A stretch of 45,575 nt of DNA from Clostridia bacterium. Its GTDB lineage: Bacteria; Bacillota; Clostridia; Christensenellales; DTU072. Both the position numbers and the translations under genes were made by a program. Shown in pieces: positions 8,032-16,700 of the stretch (positions are counted from its first letter, which is position 1; each line of letters begins with the position of its first letter). Under the pieces are notes generated by a model. The model was not told the DNA's origin. It made no database searches and saw only the letters and a list, made by a program, of their open reading frames with translations. Location of the stretch: positions 1-45,575 of the forward strand of contig JAFVAC010000044.1 of the NCBI GenBank assembly GCA_017476265.1. Direction: 5' to 3'.

Positions 8032-8121
8032 CGTAGAAATTCTCGGATTTCGTTAAATCCTCTCAATCGGACAAAGAACACGCTTGTTTTCCGGAATCGT
8101 CCATATGACCTAACTATCAAT

Positions 8122-8150
8122 TTGATTTCCTCCCGGATATCGGATATAAT
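8122..8150 (+). promoter_or_regulatory. Sigma-A promoter of the GIY-YIG/GNAT gene
   Basis: TTGATT (8122-8127), 17 bp, TATAAT (8145-8150), giving a leader of about 25 bases. Confidence 0.82.
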
Positions 8151-8180
8151 GATGGTGAGAAAAACAATTCGGAAAAACGT

Positions 8181-9200
8181 ATGGCGTATTACATTTATCT
8201 CTTACGATGCGGGGACGGATCGCTTTACAGCGGGATCACGACGGACCCGGCAAGACGACGGGAAGAGCACCGTTCGGGCACGGGCGCAAAGTATACGCGC
8301 GCGCATAAAGCTGTATATATAGAGAGGATATGGGCGTGCGCCGATCGTTCGAACGCGAGCAAACTTGAATATGCTCTCAAGCGCCTGAATAAAGCGCAGA
8401 AAGAGAATCTTGCTCTCGGCAGACCGCTGTCGGAGACCGGGATCGCATTCGACGGAATAGCCTGCGGCGGAAAGGACTACCCCGACCGACTCCGCGCCGC
8501 TCTGACCTACTGCAAAAAAGACCCTCTTATAACGATAGACATCACCGAAGCGATCGGGCTGGGACTTGCTCGCGTGATCGCGGCGGAGGAAAAGGGAGTG
8601 CTCGTCTATCTCCCCGCGCCGTCAAAGGCGTACTATCTTTGCACCGACGACGTCGATACGGCGGAGCGGCTCTGTGACCTCATCACCGAAGAAAAAGAAA
8701 TGATCGTCACGCACCGCGCGCACGTACAATCGGTGATAAAAGCGCGCTTTGTTACCGAATCTTTTGAGCCGTGCTACAATGTGGCGTATCTGAAAAAAGT
8801 TCCGCCTATCTCCCCCGTCGCCGAAATCGTCGTGCGCCCGATGGATCAAGTCGATCTACCGACGGCTCTCTCGGTCTATACCCTCTATCAAGCGGAAGAG
8901 GAGATGATCGAACTCATACAACGGAAAAAACTCCTCGGCGCCTACGCCGGAGAAAAACTTGTCGGCTTTGTCGGATTCCACGCCGAAGGCGCTATGGGTA
9001 TGCTGGAAGTCCTGCCCGAGTACCGAAAAAAAGGCTACGGCACCGCCCTCGTCTGCGCACAGATCGATTCCGTCCTGCAAGAAAAACACGTCCCCTTCGG
9101 GCAGATCTTCGCGTCCAATCTCCCCTCCCTCGAAATGCAGAAAAAACTCGGCTTTTCTTTCAGCGAACCGACCGTGGTCTGGAATCATATCGTCCGCTAA
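8181..9200 (+). CDS. GIY-YIG nuclease domain fused to a GNAT acetyltransferase
   Basis: One uninterrupted 339-residue frame. Residues 1-85 form a GIY-YIG domain of the UPF0213/YhbQ type: YIYLLRC (4-10), YSGIT (16-20), the conserved Arg in PARRREEH (23-30) and a Glu in LEYALKRL (62-69). In this family that fold cleaves or binds nucleic acid with a metal ion. From about residue 110 a second module runs to the end. Its last 130 residues are a GNAT domain, with the acetyl-CoA loop pattern YRKKGYGTAL around 281-290 and a final beta-hairpin region. UPF0213 proteins normally end at about 80-100 residues, so the fusion is unusual. Both active-site sets look intact. The RBS is weak. The acceptor of the acetyl group is unknown. 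Confidence 0.85.
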   Translation: MAYYIYLLRCGDGSLYSGITTDPARRREEHRSGTGAKYTRAHKAVYIERIWACADRSNASKLEYALKRLNKAQKENLALGRPLSETGIAFDGIACGGKDYPDRLRAALTYCKKDPLITIDITEAIGLGLARVIAAEEKGVLVYLPAPSKAYYLCTDDVDTAERLCDLITEEKEMIVTHRAHVQSVIKARFVTESFEPCYNVAYLKKVPPISPVAEIVVRPMDQVDLPTALSVYTLYQAEEEMIELIQRKKLLGAYAGEKLVGFVGFHAEGAMGMLEVLPEYRKKGYGTALVCAQIDSVLQEKHVPFGQIFASNLPSLEMQKKLGFSFSEPTVVWNHIVR

Positions 9201-9270
9201 GATAAAGGAACGCAATGCAGTCTGAAGACGGCGGGATATGTCCGTTGGACGTGAGATGCCTACCGGCGCG

Positions 9271-9298
9271 CAATTTTGCGCAAGCAAAACTAACGAGG
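9271..9298 (+). repeat. Hairpin plus CTAACGAGG intergenic repeat, copy 1
   Basis: TTTTGC-GCAA-GCAAAA hairpin (9274-9289) preceded by GCAA and followed by CTAACGAGG. The second copy at 28346 has a different stem with the pairing kept and the same tail. Confidence 0.6.
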
Positions 9299-9456
9299 AA
9301 GCCCCGAACTCAACAGTCGTATCGGTTTGTTCGTATGGATTTTTTTCGCCCAAAGTTTATTACAGACAGAGGGGCATAATTACGCATTACGAATTGCTTT
9401 AATCGTCCTCGGACTCCGTCCGCACTTTCATTCCACTCTTCTCACCACTGTATAAA

Positions 9457-9482
9457 AACAAGGCACCGCTCGGTACCTTGTT
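9457..9482. terminator. Bidirectional terminator between converging genes
   Basis: AACAAGGCACC-GCTC-GGTACCTTGTT, one mismatch in 11 bp, with T-rich tracts on both sides. It serves the GIY-YIG gene and the LRR lipoprotein gene. Confidence 0.85.
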
Positions 9483-9518
9483 CTTTTTCATACGTTTTTA
9501 TCATAACACTACGTTCGA

Positions 9519-12500
9519 TCAGCCCTCCCGGGACGGGATATTGCTGTAGTCGTCGCTTAGCAGGGCGTACGTCACGCCGTAGCTCCTGGCAAAGATAGTC
9601 TCATGAATGGACAGTTCGCTGCCCGGTACGTAGATGGTCATATACGGTACGGCGTCGGAATCGTAGATCGCCGTCGGCAAGGCTCGATAGTAGAACGTAT
9701 CGTCGGCGGTGGGGCTGTTGACTTGCGAAACGCCCTTGCAGGGAATAATGACGTAACGCAACGAGCGACACCCGGTGAACAAGCCCTCCGGCACCTGTTT
9801 GAGTCCGAGCGGCAGGGCAACCCACTTGAGACTGCTGCACCCGCGGAATGCGCCGTCGTAGAGGACGTCGTAGTGGTCGGTGCGGTCTTTGCCGTTCTTC
9901 TTCAGTTCGTACTCGTACTTGTACTGCTGGACGTGGACGATACGCGGGTTGTTACTGCCTATCTTGAAGGGGTTGGTGATGGAGGTGTCCATCAGATCCA
10001 CCCACTTCAAAGCGGTACACCGCATAAAAGCGTTTTCCCCGATGACTTTCAACGCGGCTCCTCCCTCAAAACTGCTTATCTTCGTCCCGAAGAAGGCGTA
10101 GTCGCCGATATAGGTGAGCGTATCTTTGTTCTCGTAGTTGATCTTTTCCAAGTTGACGCAGCCGTTCAGAGCGTCGTGCTCGAGTCTGGTGATGGTCGCG
10201 GGGATCGTGATCTCGGTCACGCTCGTCGGCATCGAGTACATCGACAGTTCGATGATCTTGCCGTTGGCGTGTTTCATACCCGGGAAAGAACTCGGCAGCG
10301 TGATGACTTTGCTCCTCTGCGCCCAATAGACGATGCTGTAGCCGAGGACCGCTCCGCTGTTGGCGTCGTACACTTCCTGCAATGCGATGTCCACTTCCGG
10401 CTCTTCTCCTTGAAGCGCGGTCGGGTTTTCGTACTGTCTGATGAGGTCGATGTCGTGGACGAAGACCACGTTGTTGTACTCGCCGGAGTGGTAGGTCTTG
10501 TCGTTGTTGTAGAACGTGTCCTTTCCGGTGATGATCGTATCGCGGAACTTGTTCAGGATCACGTTTTCGGTGCCCGCCTTGCAGAAGATACGGGTGGGCA
10601 GGGAATAACCGGACTGTTGTTGCTGTCCGCCGGAGGTACCTTCCTCGTCGTCGGAAGCGTCGCTCCCCGTCTCAAAGGTCCCGAACATCAGATCGGCGTA
10701 GTAGTGACGGGTGGTCGTGTTGACTTCGGCGGCGTTCTCATTCTTGTCAAAGGGAACGGGTACAAGGTCAACGTCGTTGATATTGGGGAACTCGATACTC
10801 TTCAGTCTCCCGCACCCCTCGAAGGGTCCGTCGCCGTAGCGCATGAGCTGAGAAGAGATGATCTCCACGCGGTCGATGCTTGCCAGATTGCCGAAGCACC
10901 GTCTGTGCAGAACGGTCAAAAGGCTCCCCTCGCGGAAGGTCAGGCTTGCGACGGAAATGTTGTTGTAGAAAGCCGACCGTCCGACTTCTTTCAGCGACGC
11001 CGGCAGATCGAGATAGGTGATCTTCTCCTGGTAGTTGAACGCTTCGTCTCCGACAAACTCCAACCCTTCGGCAAAGACCAATCTCCCGAGGAGCTTCATA
11101 TTCTTATAGTTCCCGGCGTCAAAACAGCGATCGGGAATGATGTTGAGGGCGTTATTGTCCGGGTCGTCGGACAAGAACTCGACGTCCTCGAGATTCCTGT
11201 TGCAACCGAACAGGTTCATTCCGATACGATTGGTCCCGTAGTGGATCTCTTTCCAGGAATAGTTCTTTTCCATCTCTCTGCCTTCGTCGTAGCCGATCTG
11301 AGACTCGAAGTGACAGCCCGGCTCGAAAACTATTTTGGAAAACCCGGTCTCAAAGAACGCCGCCACGCCGAGGAAAGTATACCGCGGATAGATGTGCAGG
11401 ACGCTCTCGTTGATACCGTTGTTGTTGGTCAAAGACCACCCGCTGTAGCGGAAGCAGAAGTTGCCGATATACTCCACCGTGTCGGGGAGGGTAAAGGCAT
11501 TGGTGATGCCCATCGCTTTGGTGTTCTGGAAGGCGAAATCGCCGAGGTACTTCAGCGACGAAGAAGTCGAAAAAGTGACTTTGGCGAGTTTGTTACAGTT
11601 ATCGAAAGCTTTATACCCGATCTCGGTGACGTGACTGCCGATAGACAGGGTCGTGATGTTGTTGACGTCCTTGAACGCTTCGTTGGCGACCTTGACGACG
11701 GGGTACTCCACGGCGTAGACGTAGCCGGATTCCTGCACCGTCTCGTCCACGATCGTGTCATAGATATCGAGATAGGGGTACTTTCCGGCGGTGGCGTCCC
11801 CGGTGATGACGACGCCTTTGGAGAAAGTCCTTGTATTGACGGAGGCGGACCCGCCGGAGGTCGTGACGTACTCGTGGACGATGGGCTCATCCAGATCCAC
11901 TATCTCGTACTCGAAGAGTCGGGAGTAGTCGGCGTACAGCGTGACGTTTCCCCAGAAAAAGTACTTGTCGTTGCTGCCGACGCAGATCCCCTTGCCGTGG
12001 GGCTCGGTATACCACCCCTCGAACTTCCATCCGCCGGCTTTGGAGGGCAGGCTGTCCGGATTGGCGTAGTCCTTACTGAGTACGCCGAGAGAGGTCATAT
12101 CCGCGCCGTAGGAGACGTTGGCGGTGGTCGTCTTGTCGTCCTCCGTCTTCAGGCTCCCCGATCTTCTGTCGGTGTTCTGATAGTTAAGTTCCAGCGTGTA
12201 CGTCGGATTGACGATGACGCTGAACTCGGTCTTGAATTCCTTTTCGAACTTGACGGCGATGGTATCGTTGCCGGTGACGTAATAGATCTTTTTGATGATA
12301 TAGTTATGGACCTCGTTACTGACGTTGGTCGCGGGGATGCTGAAGCGGATCACGGTCTTGGTTTTGGTCGATTTCGCGTCGAACTCCTTATTGGTGATAC
12401 GCATGGCGTTTTCCCCTTCCGGGGTGACGGTGATGTAGCTGATCGCGTACTTTTTGGGATTGTTGTAGGTGATCTGCAAATAGAAGTCCTCGCCCGACTG

Positions 12501-12725
12501 GAGCGCCATAGAGTTGTTTTTGTCCTTGTTATATTCGTACTCGACCGAGGAGGTGTAGTCCGTAGCCGTCTTGAGGACGGTGATGGAGTCCACCGTCACG
12601 GGTACGACGTCTTCGTCTCCGCCGAAGAGCCCGAAAAAGGAACAGGACGTACACAGCGCCGATAGTACCAACGCCACGAACGTCACGATCAAGGACAAGA
12701 GCAAGATTCTTTTTTTGTTTTTCAT
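9519..12725 (-). CDS. BspA-type leucine-rich-repeat surface lipoprotein
   Basis: A 1,068-residue protein with a lipoprotein signal (KNKKR, hydrophobic core, lipobox LCTSC). The first ~200 residues are beta-rich. Around 235-275 is an InlB B-repeat-like unit (FEGWYTEP ... TLYADYS). From about 330 to the end are LRR_5/BspA-type repeats with the pattern TEIGYKAFDNCNKLAKVTF. They are interrupted near 690-720 by a low-complexity acidic/Gln linker. LRR_5 proteins of this type are surface exposed and often bind host or microbial ligands; the ligand is not predictable here. It starts 63 bases after the adhesin gene upstream on the same strand, with GGAG before the ATG, so the two surface proteins are probably co-transcribed. 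A terminator follows at 9457-9482. Confidence 0.9.
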   Translation of the reverse strand: MKNKKRILLLSLIVTFVALVLSALCTSCSFFGLFGGDEDVVPVTVDSITVLKTATDYTSSVEYEYNKDKNNSMALQSGEDFYLQITYNNPKKYAISYITVTPEGENAMRITNKEFDAKSTKTKTVIRFSIPATNVSNEVHNYIIKKIYYVTGNDTIAVKFEKEFKTEFSVIVNPTYTLELNYQNTDRRSGSLKTEDDKTTTANVSYGADMTSLGVLSKDYANPDSLPSKAGGWKFEGWYTEPHGKGICVGSNDKYFFWGNVTLYADYSRLFEYEIVDLDEPIVHEYVTTSGGSASVNTRTFSKGVVITGDATAGKYPYLDIYDTIVDETVQESGYVYAVEYPVVKVANEAFKDVNNITTLSIGSHVTEIGYKAFDNCNKLAKVTFSTSSSLKYLGDFAFQNTKAMGITNAFTLPDTVEYIGNFCFRYSGWSLTNNNGINESVLHIYPRYTFLGVAAFFETGFSKIVFEPGCHFESQIGYDEGREMEKNYSWKEIHYGTNRIGMNLFGCNRNLEDVEFLSDDPDNNALNIIPDRCFDAGNYKNMKLLGRLVFAEGLEFVGDEAFNYQEKITYLDLPASLKEVGRSAFYNNISVASLTFREGSLLTVLHRRCFGNLASIDRVEIISSQLMRYGDGPFEGCGRLKSIEFPNINDVDLVPVPFDKNENAAEVNTTTRHYYADLMFGTFETGSDASDDEEGTSGGQQQQSGYSLPTRIFCKAGTENVILNKFRDTIITGKDTFYNNDKTYHSGEYNNVVFVHDIDLIRQYENPTALQGEEPEVDIALQEVYDANSGAVLGYSIVYWAQRSKVITLPSSFPGMKHANGKIIELSMYSMPTSVTEITIPATITRLEHDALNGCVNLEKINYENKDTLTYIGDYAFFGTKISSFEGGAALKVIGENAFMRCTALKWVDLMDTSITNPFKIGSNNPRIVHVQQYKYEYELKKNGKDRTDHYDVLYDGAFRGCSSLKWVALPLGLKQVPEGLFTGCRSLRYVIIPCKGVSQVNSPTADDTFYYRALPTAIYDSDAVPYMTIYVPGSELSIHETIFARSYGVTYALLSDDYSNIPSREG

Positions 12726-12788
12726 AGTTTACGTCTCCGTAATTGCGCCCACTGCTCGGGGCGATCGTTTTTTATGACGGTTATGCCG

Positions 12789-13796
12789 TCAGCCGTTTTT
12801 CTTTCTCCAAATGATGAGGACCACCGCGATGACCGCAGCCAAACCGAGGACACCGCCACCGATTCCGAAATAAAGAGCGTAGTTTATCGTCTGTTCCGTC
12901 ATCGGTTCCTCCTTTTTGACGGTGTAGATGCGAGAGAAGACCGCTTTGCCGTCCGACTTCTGCCTTACGCTCACGACGACGCTCCCCTCTTCTCCGTACA
13001 GGACGTAATTGTCGGTGAGGATGCCGTCCACATACAGATTATACTCCGTTTTTGCCGATTCGGCAAGACTGATTCTTATCCCGCCCTCCGGGACGGTGAT
13101 GGTCGCATTGGCGTGCGTAGCGGTGCCGAAGTCCAGAAGGCTCTCTCCCAGGACCACCGGCGCTTCCCCGGTCTCCAAAGTAACGTCGAGCAAAAAGGAC
13201 AACGCGACGTCTTCACCGAGGCGCACCGCGATATTGAGTCGGTCGGTCTTGGACAAATTGACGTAAGGGACGACGTAGCCGTTCAGGAGCAATTCCAGTT
13301 CGTCCAAGACCGGTCGGAGCGTCATTCGAACGGGTCCGCCGATCCGGGCGCGACAAGTCGAGCCGTCGTAGCCGAGCATATCGAAGTTCTCCAACGGGTC
13401 GAAGTCGAAACTGAACAGGTCCACCGACTCCGTCTTGACCGAGACGGTCGTGCGGGCGACGTTGACGTTCTTATCGTCCAACGGGCGGAAGACGACTTCG
13501 CACTCGCTTTCTCCCTCTTGCATATACTGCTCTTCCGCAAAGGAGAAAGTCCCCCGGATCTCCTTGCCGGCGACGTAGGCGTGCCCCTTGATGAGCTCGT
13601 CGGAGAGGAGTTTTTCCCGGACGAAAATCGCTTGTATGTCGGAGACGGTCAGATCCGGATTGGCGCTGACGATGGACAGTCTTGCCGTGGACACGCGCAC
13701 TCTGCCGGACGGGTAGGTGACGATGGCGCTGACCGTATACGCTCCCACGTCCTTTTTGACGTTGTTGTTATAGCTGACCGACACCGCGGGATCCAC
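12789..13796 (-). pseudogene. C-terminal part of the MBG-domain adhesin, in a shifted frame
   Basis: This 335-codon frame continues the protein encoded at 13797-18874 after a one-base shift. It opens directly into mature sequence (VDPAVSVSYNNN), has no ribosome site, and ends in a transmembrane helix (YFGIGGGVLGLAAVIAVVLI) followed by RKKNG, the membrane anchor the long N-terminal fragment lacks. The intervening residues are more beta-rich domain. I therefore read it as the 3' end of one gene, not a separate gene. If the frameshift is a sequencing or assembly error, the intact product is about 2,030 residues. If it is real, the long fragment would be released without an anchor. Confidence 0.85.
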
Positions 13797-16700
13797 GTCG
13801 GGATCGTCAACGTCTTATAGGTACCGTCGTAGACGTAGCTTGCGTCGGACAGGACGTAGTCCGGGTACGGATTGGCGACGACGGTCAGAGTCCCGGTACG
13901 GACCACTTCCGCCTCGTAGTCGTCGAACTTCGCGTCCGCCGTCACGGTATAGCGCGCGTTGACGCGGGAAGCGGCGGTATAGCCGTGGATATAGTTTATG
14001 CTCGCGCCTTTGAGTTCGTACACTTCGCTCCTCGCGTCCGAACCGACCTTGCCGACGGCGGTTATCGCCGGGGCGACGAAGTTCTCCCCTTGTTCGACCG
14101 TGACGTCGGACAGGGACAGTTGCAGACTCGTCTTGATGACGGAGACGTTCATGGGCGACGCCGGGAGGATATAGTTGATACTGTCGGACAAAGTGATCGC
14201 GAGCGCATACTCGCCGACATGATAGACGTCTTCCGCACTGCCGGTGACCACCTTCGTCAGATGGAGATCCCGCGCGGAGTCCCCTTCGGCAAGATTGGTG
14301 ACTTCATACGAAAAGCGTCCGGTCAGACTCACGCCCTCGTACGTCCGCACGAAGGGAGAGGATATCTCCGCGCCGTTGTACGTCCAACCCACGCTCAGCG
14401 TCCTGCGGGAGATCGTGACGACGTGATTCCCGTCGCTCAGCGAGAAGTCGTAGTTGGTCGAATCGACAAGGTCGTCGTCGGTCAGGACGTACCTTCCGGC
14501 GTCCGCCGAAGGTAGATTGACGATGATATCGGCGAAAAGGGCGCCCGTCGTGGGATAATTCCTGCGGGTGACCCCCGACTCGGTGACGTTGTAGTACACG
14601 CCGTCGAGGACAAGGGAACCTCTCGTCCCGTACAAGTACCCTATCGCGCCGATATCGACTTCGACGGAGAGTTTTTCCACCGTCATCGTATAGCGCTCTT
14701 CCGACGGGTAATAGTCCCCGCCCCGTATCGTCGGGACGAACTCGTAGGAGTCGGTGTTGACCACCCGACTGAGAGACCCTCCGCCCGCGCGATAGTAAGC
14801 AAAAGTCAAATCCTCCTGGTCCACTTCCTCCCCGCTCACCGTGCCGTCCACGCTCAGCAATTCCGGCACGATCCTGTCCCCGGAGAAGACGTAAGACGTC
14901 CGAAAAGCCATCGTAAGCGGAACGGGACCGATGGTAAGGTCCGCCTGCGCCGAGCAGGGCTCGTGATTGTCGTCCCCCGCATACGAGAGCGTCAGGACGT
15001 AGTCCCCCGCGTGTATTGCGGCGCTCACCGCGCCGGACTTCCGGCAGGTCAAAACCAGTTCTTCCGTCCCGACCGTCGTCGTCACGTCGTAATAGGACAG
15101 ATCGGCACGATCGATCCCCGCGTATAAGAAGTCGTAGGAATCGGCGTTAAAACGGACTTCGGTGACGGCTTTTTTGATCCGGACCGTCTTCCGATAGACA
15201 GTGACGAGATAGTCCGCCTCAAGGTCACCGGTCGGCGTGACGGTCGCCGTAACGTCATACGTCCCGGCGTCCCTTATCGCGCCTTCCGCCTCGAACGGAT
15301 CGCCGTCCTTTTTGACCGTATAAGCGATGGTCGCGCTCAAGCCGTGATCGGCAAAGTACGTCAGGGTCTTTTCCGTCCCGGTCCCGTCGTAAAAACGCTC
15401 TTCGTCCGCATAGTCCGAGCCGTCGTACAGGACGAAAAGTGACGCCTTGTCGATCTTGCAGAGCCCGGTTCGGTACACAAAAAAGTAGTCGCGCAGGGTA
15501 CAAGCGGTATCGGAAGAGACGTCGTACGTCCCTGCGTGGAGGTTATCGGACGGCTCCCGGCTGACTTCCTCTCCGTCTTTGGACAGATAGTAAGAAAAGG
15601 TCGTCCCGACAAGCAGCGCCTCGTCGTCCGTCCCCAAAAATCCCTCGAAGACGGGATCCGCCGTCACCGACCAGCCGGAGCCGTATGTGCCGGACCCGTC
15701 GGGCAGGACCACAGTGAGAGGAGCCGCTTCGATGGTCAGGTCCACGGTCAGGACGAGATCGAGATAGTTTTTCTTGGATAAGGTCGCACGGACTTCGTAG
15801 TCGCCGACGGAGACGTTCTCATTGCCGTCGTAGACGACCGAGACTCCCTCGGGACAAGTCGCAGCGAGCGTGATGGGACTCGCCGTATAGGTCTCCGTCA
15901 AAGAGCCCCTTTCGGTCCGGGTCGCGCCGTAGAAGGACACGCCCTCGGTAGATAAAGCGATCGGCAGGACCGTAAGCGTCCCGGAGGTCACCTCGAGATA
16001 GTAGTCGGTCCCTTCCGTCTCCAGTCCGACGGTGTACTCTCCCGTATCGTCGCCCGAACGGTAGTCGGTGACGAACTTGTCGCTATAGTCCCCGACAAGG
16101 GCGGAGAGCGTCTTATTTTCGTCCGCGGGCACCCGACCGCCCGTGATCGCAACCGAAACGGAGGACAAGTCCGGCTCCGTCAGATAGTCGCACGAAAGGT
16201 CCCCCACCGCGACGTACAAGGGTACGCGCTCGATAGTCACCGTTCGGGACAGGACGAGGTCCTCATAGTCGTCCGAACTTGCCGTGACGGTCTGCTCGTA
16301 CTCCCCGCAAGACAGGGCGTAAGCGACCGCAACGTCGTCTTTGACGAACGCAAAAGTCAATCCGTACCCGTAGGAAACGAGTTCGGACGCGTTTTCGGGG
16401 GTGGGTTGCGCCGGGGCGAAATACTCCCCGTCATAGGGATGGGACAGGGACGAAAACGCCCCTTCGGAAAAGGTTATCGCACACGGAGCGAGCCCTTTTT
16501 CTATGCGGAAGGAGTCGAAGAACGATTGGTAGAGGTAGTGATCGTCTCCGGCATAGGTCGCCGTGACGGTATACTCTCCGGCGTGATGGACGTCTCCGTC
16601 GAACGTCTCTCCCTCGAAAGTCCATACATAGGTCGTGTCGGACAGGATCGCCGAGGCGGTCATGCCCGCCTCCAACTCCTCCTGCGTGTAAGATATCTCC

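Larger units (their letters stand above)
9201..9518. other. 318-bp intergenic region
   Basis: No gene found. It holds a hairpin repeat (9271-9298) also seen near 28346, and a convergent terminator (9457-9482). The rest shows nothing recognisable. Confidence 0.7.

Noticed and set aside
9603-12665. 1,020-codon + strand open frame opposite the LRR lipoprotein gene
   Set aside because: The opposite strand has signal peptide, lipobox and LRR repeats; the plus frame is rich in Val/Asp/Gly as expected for a shadow.
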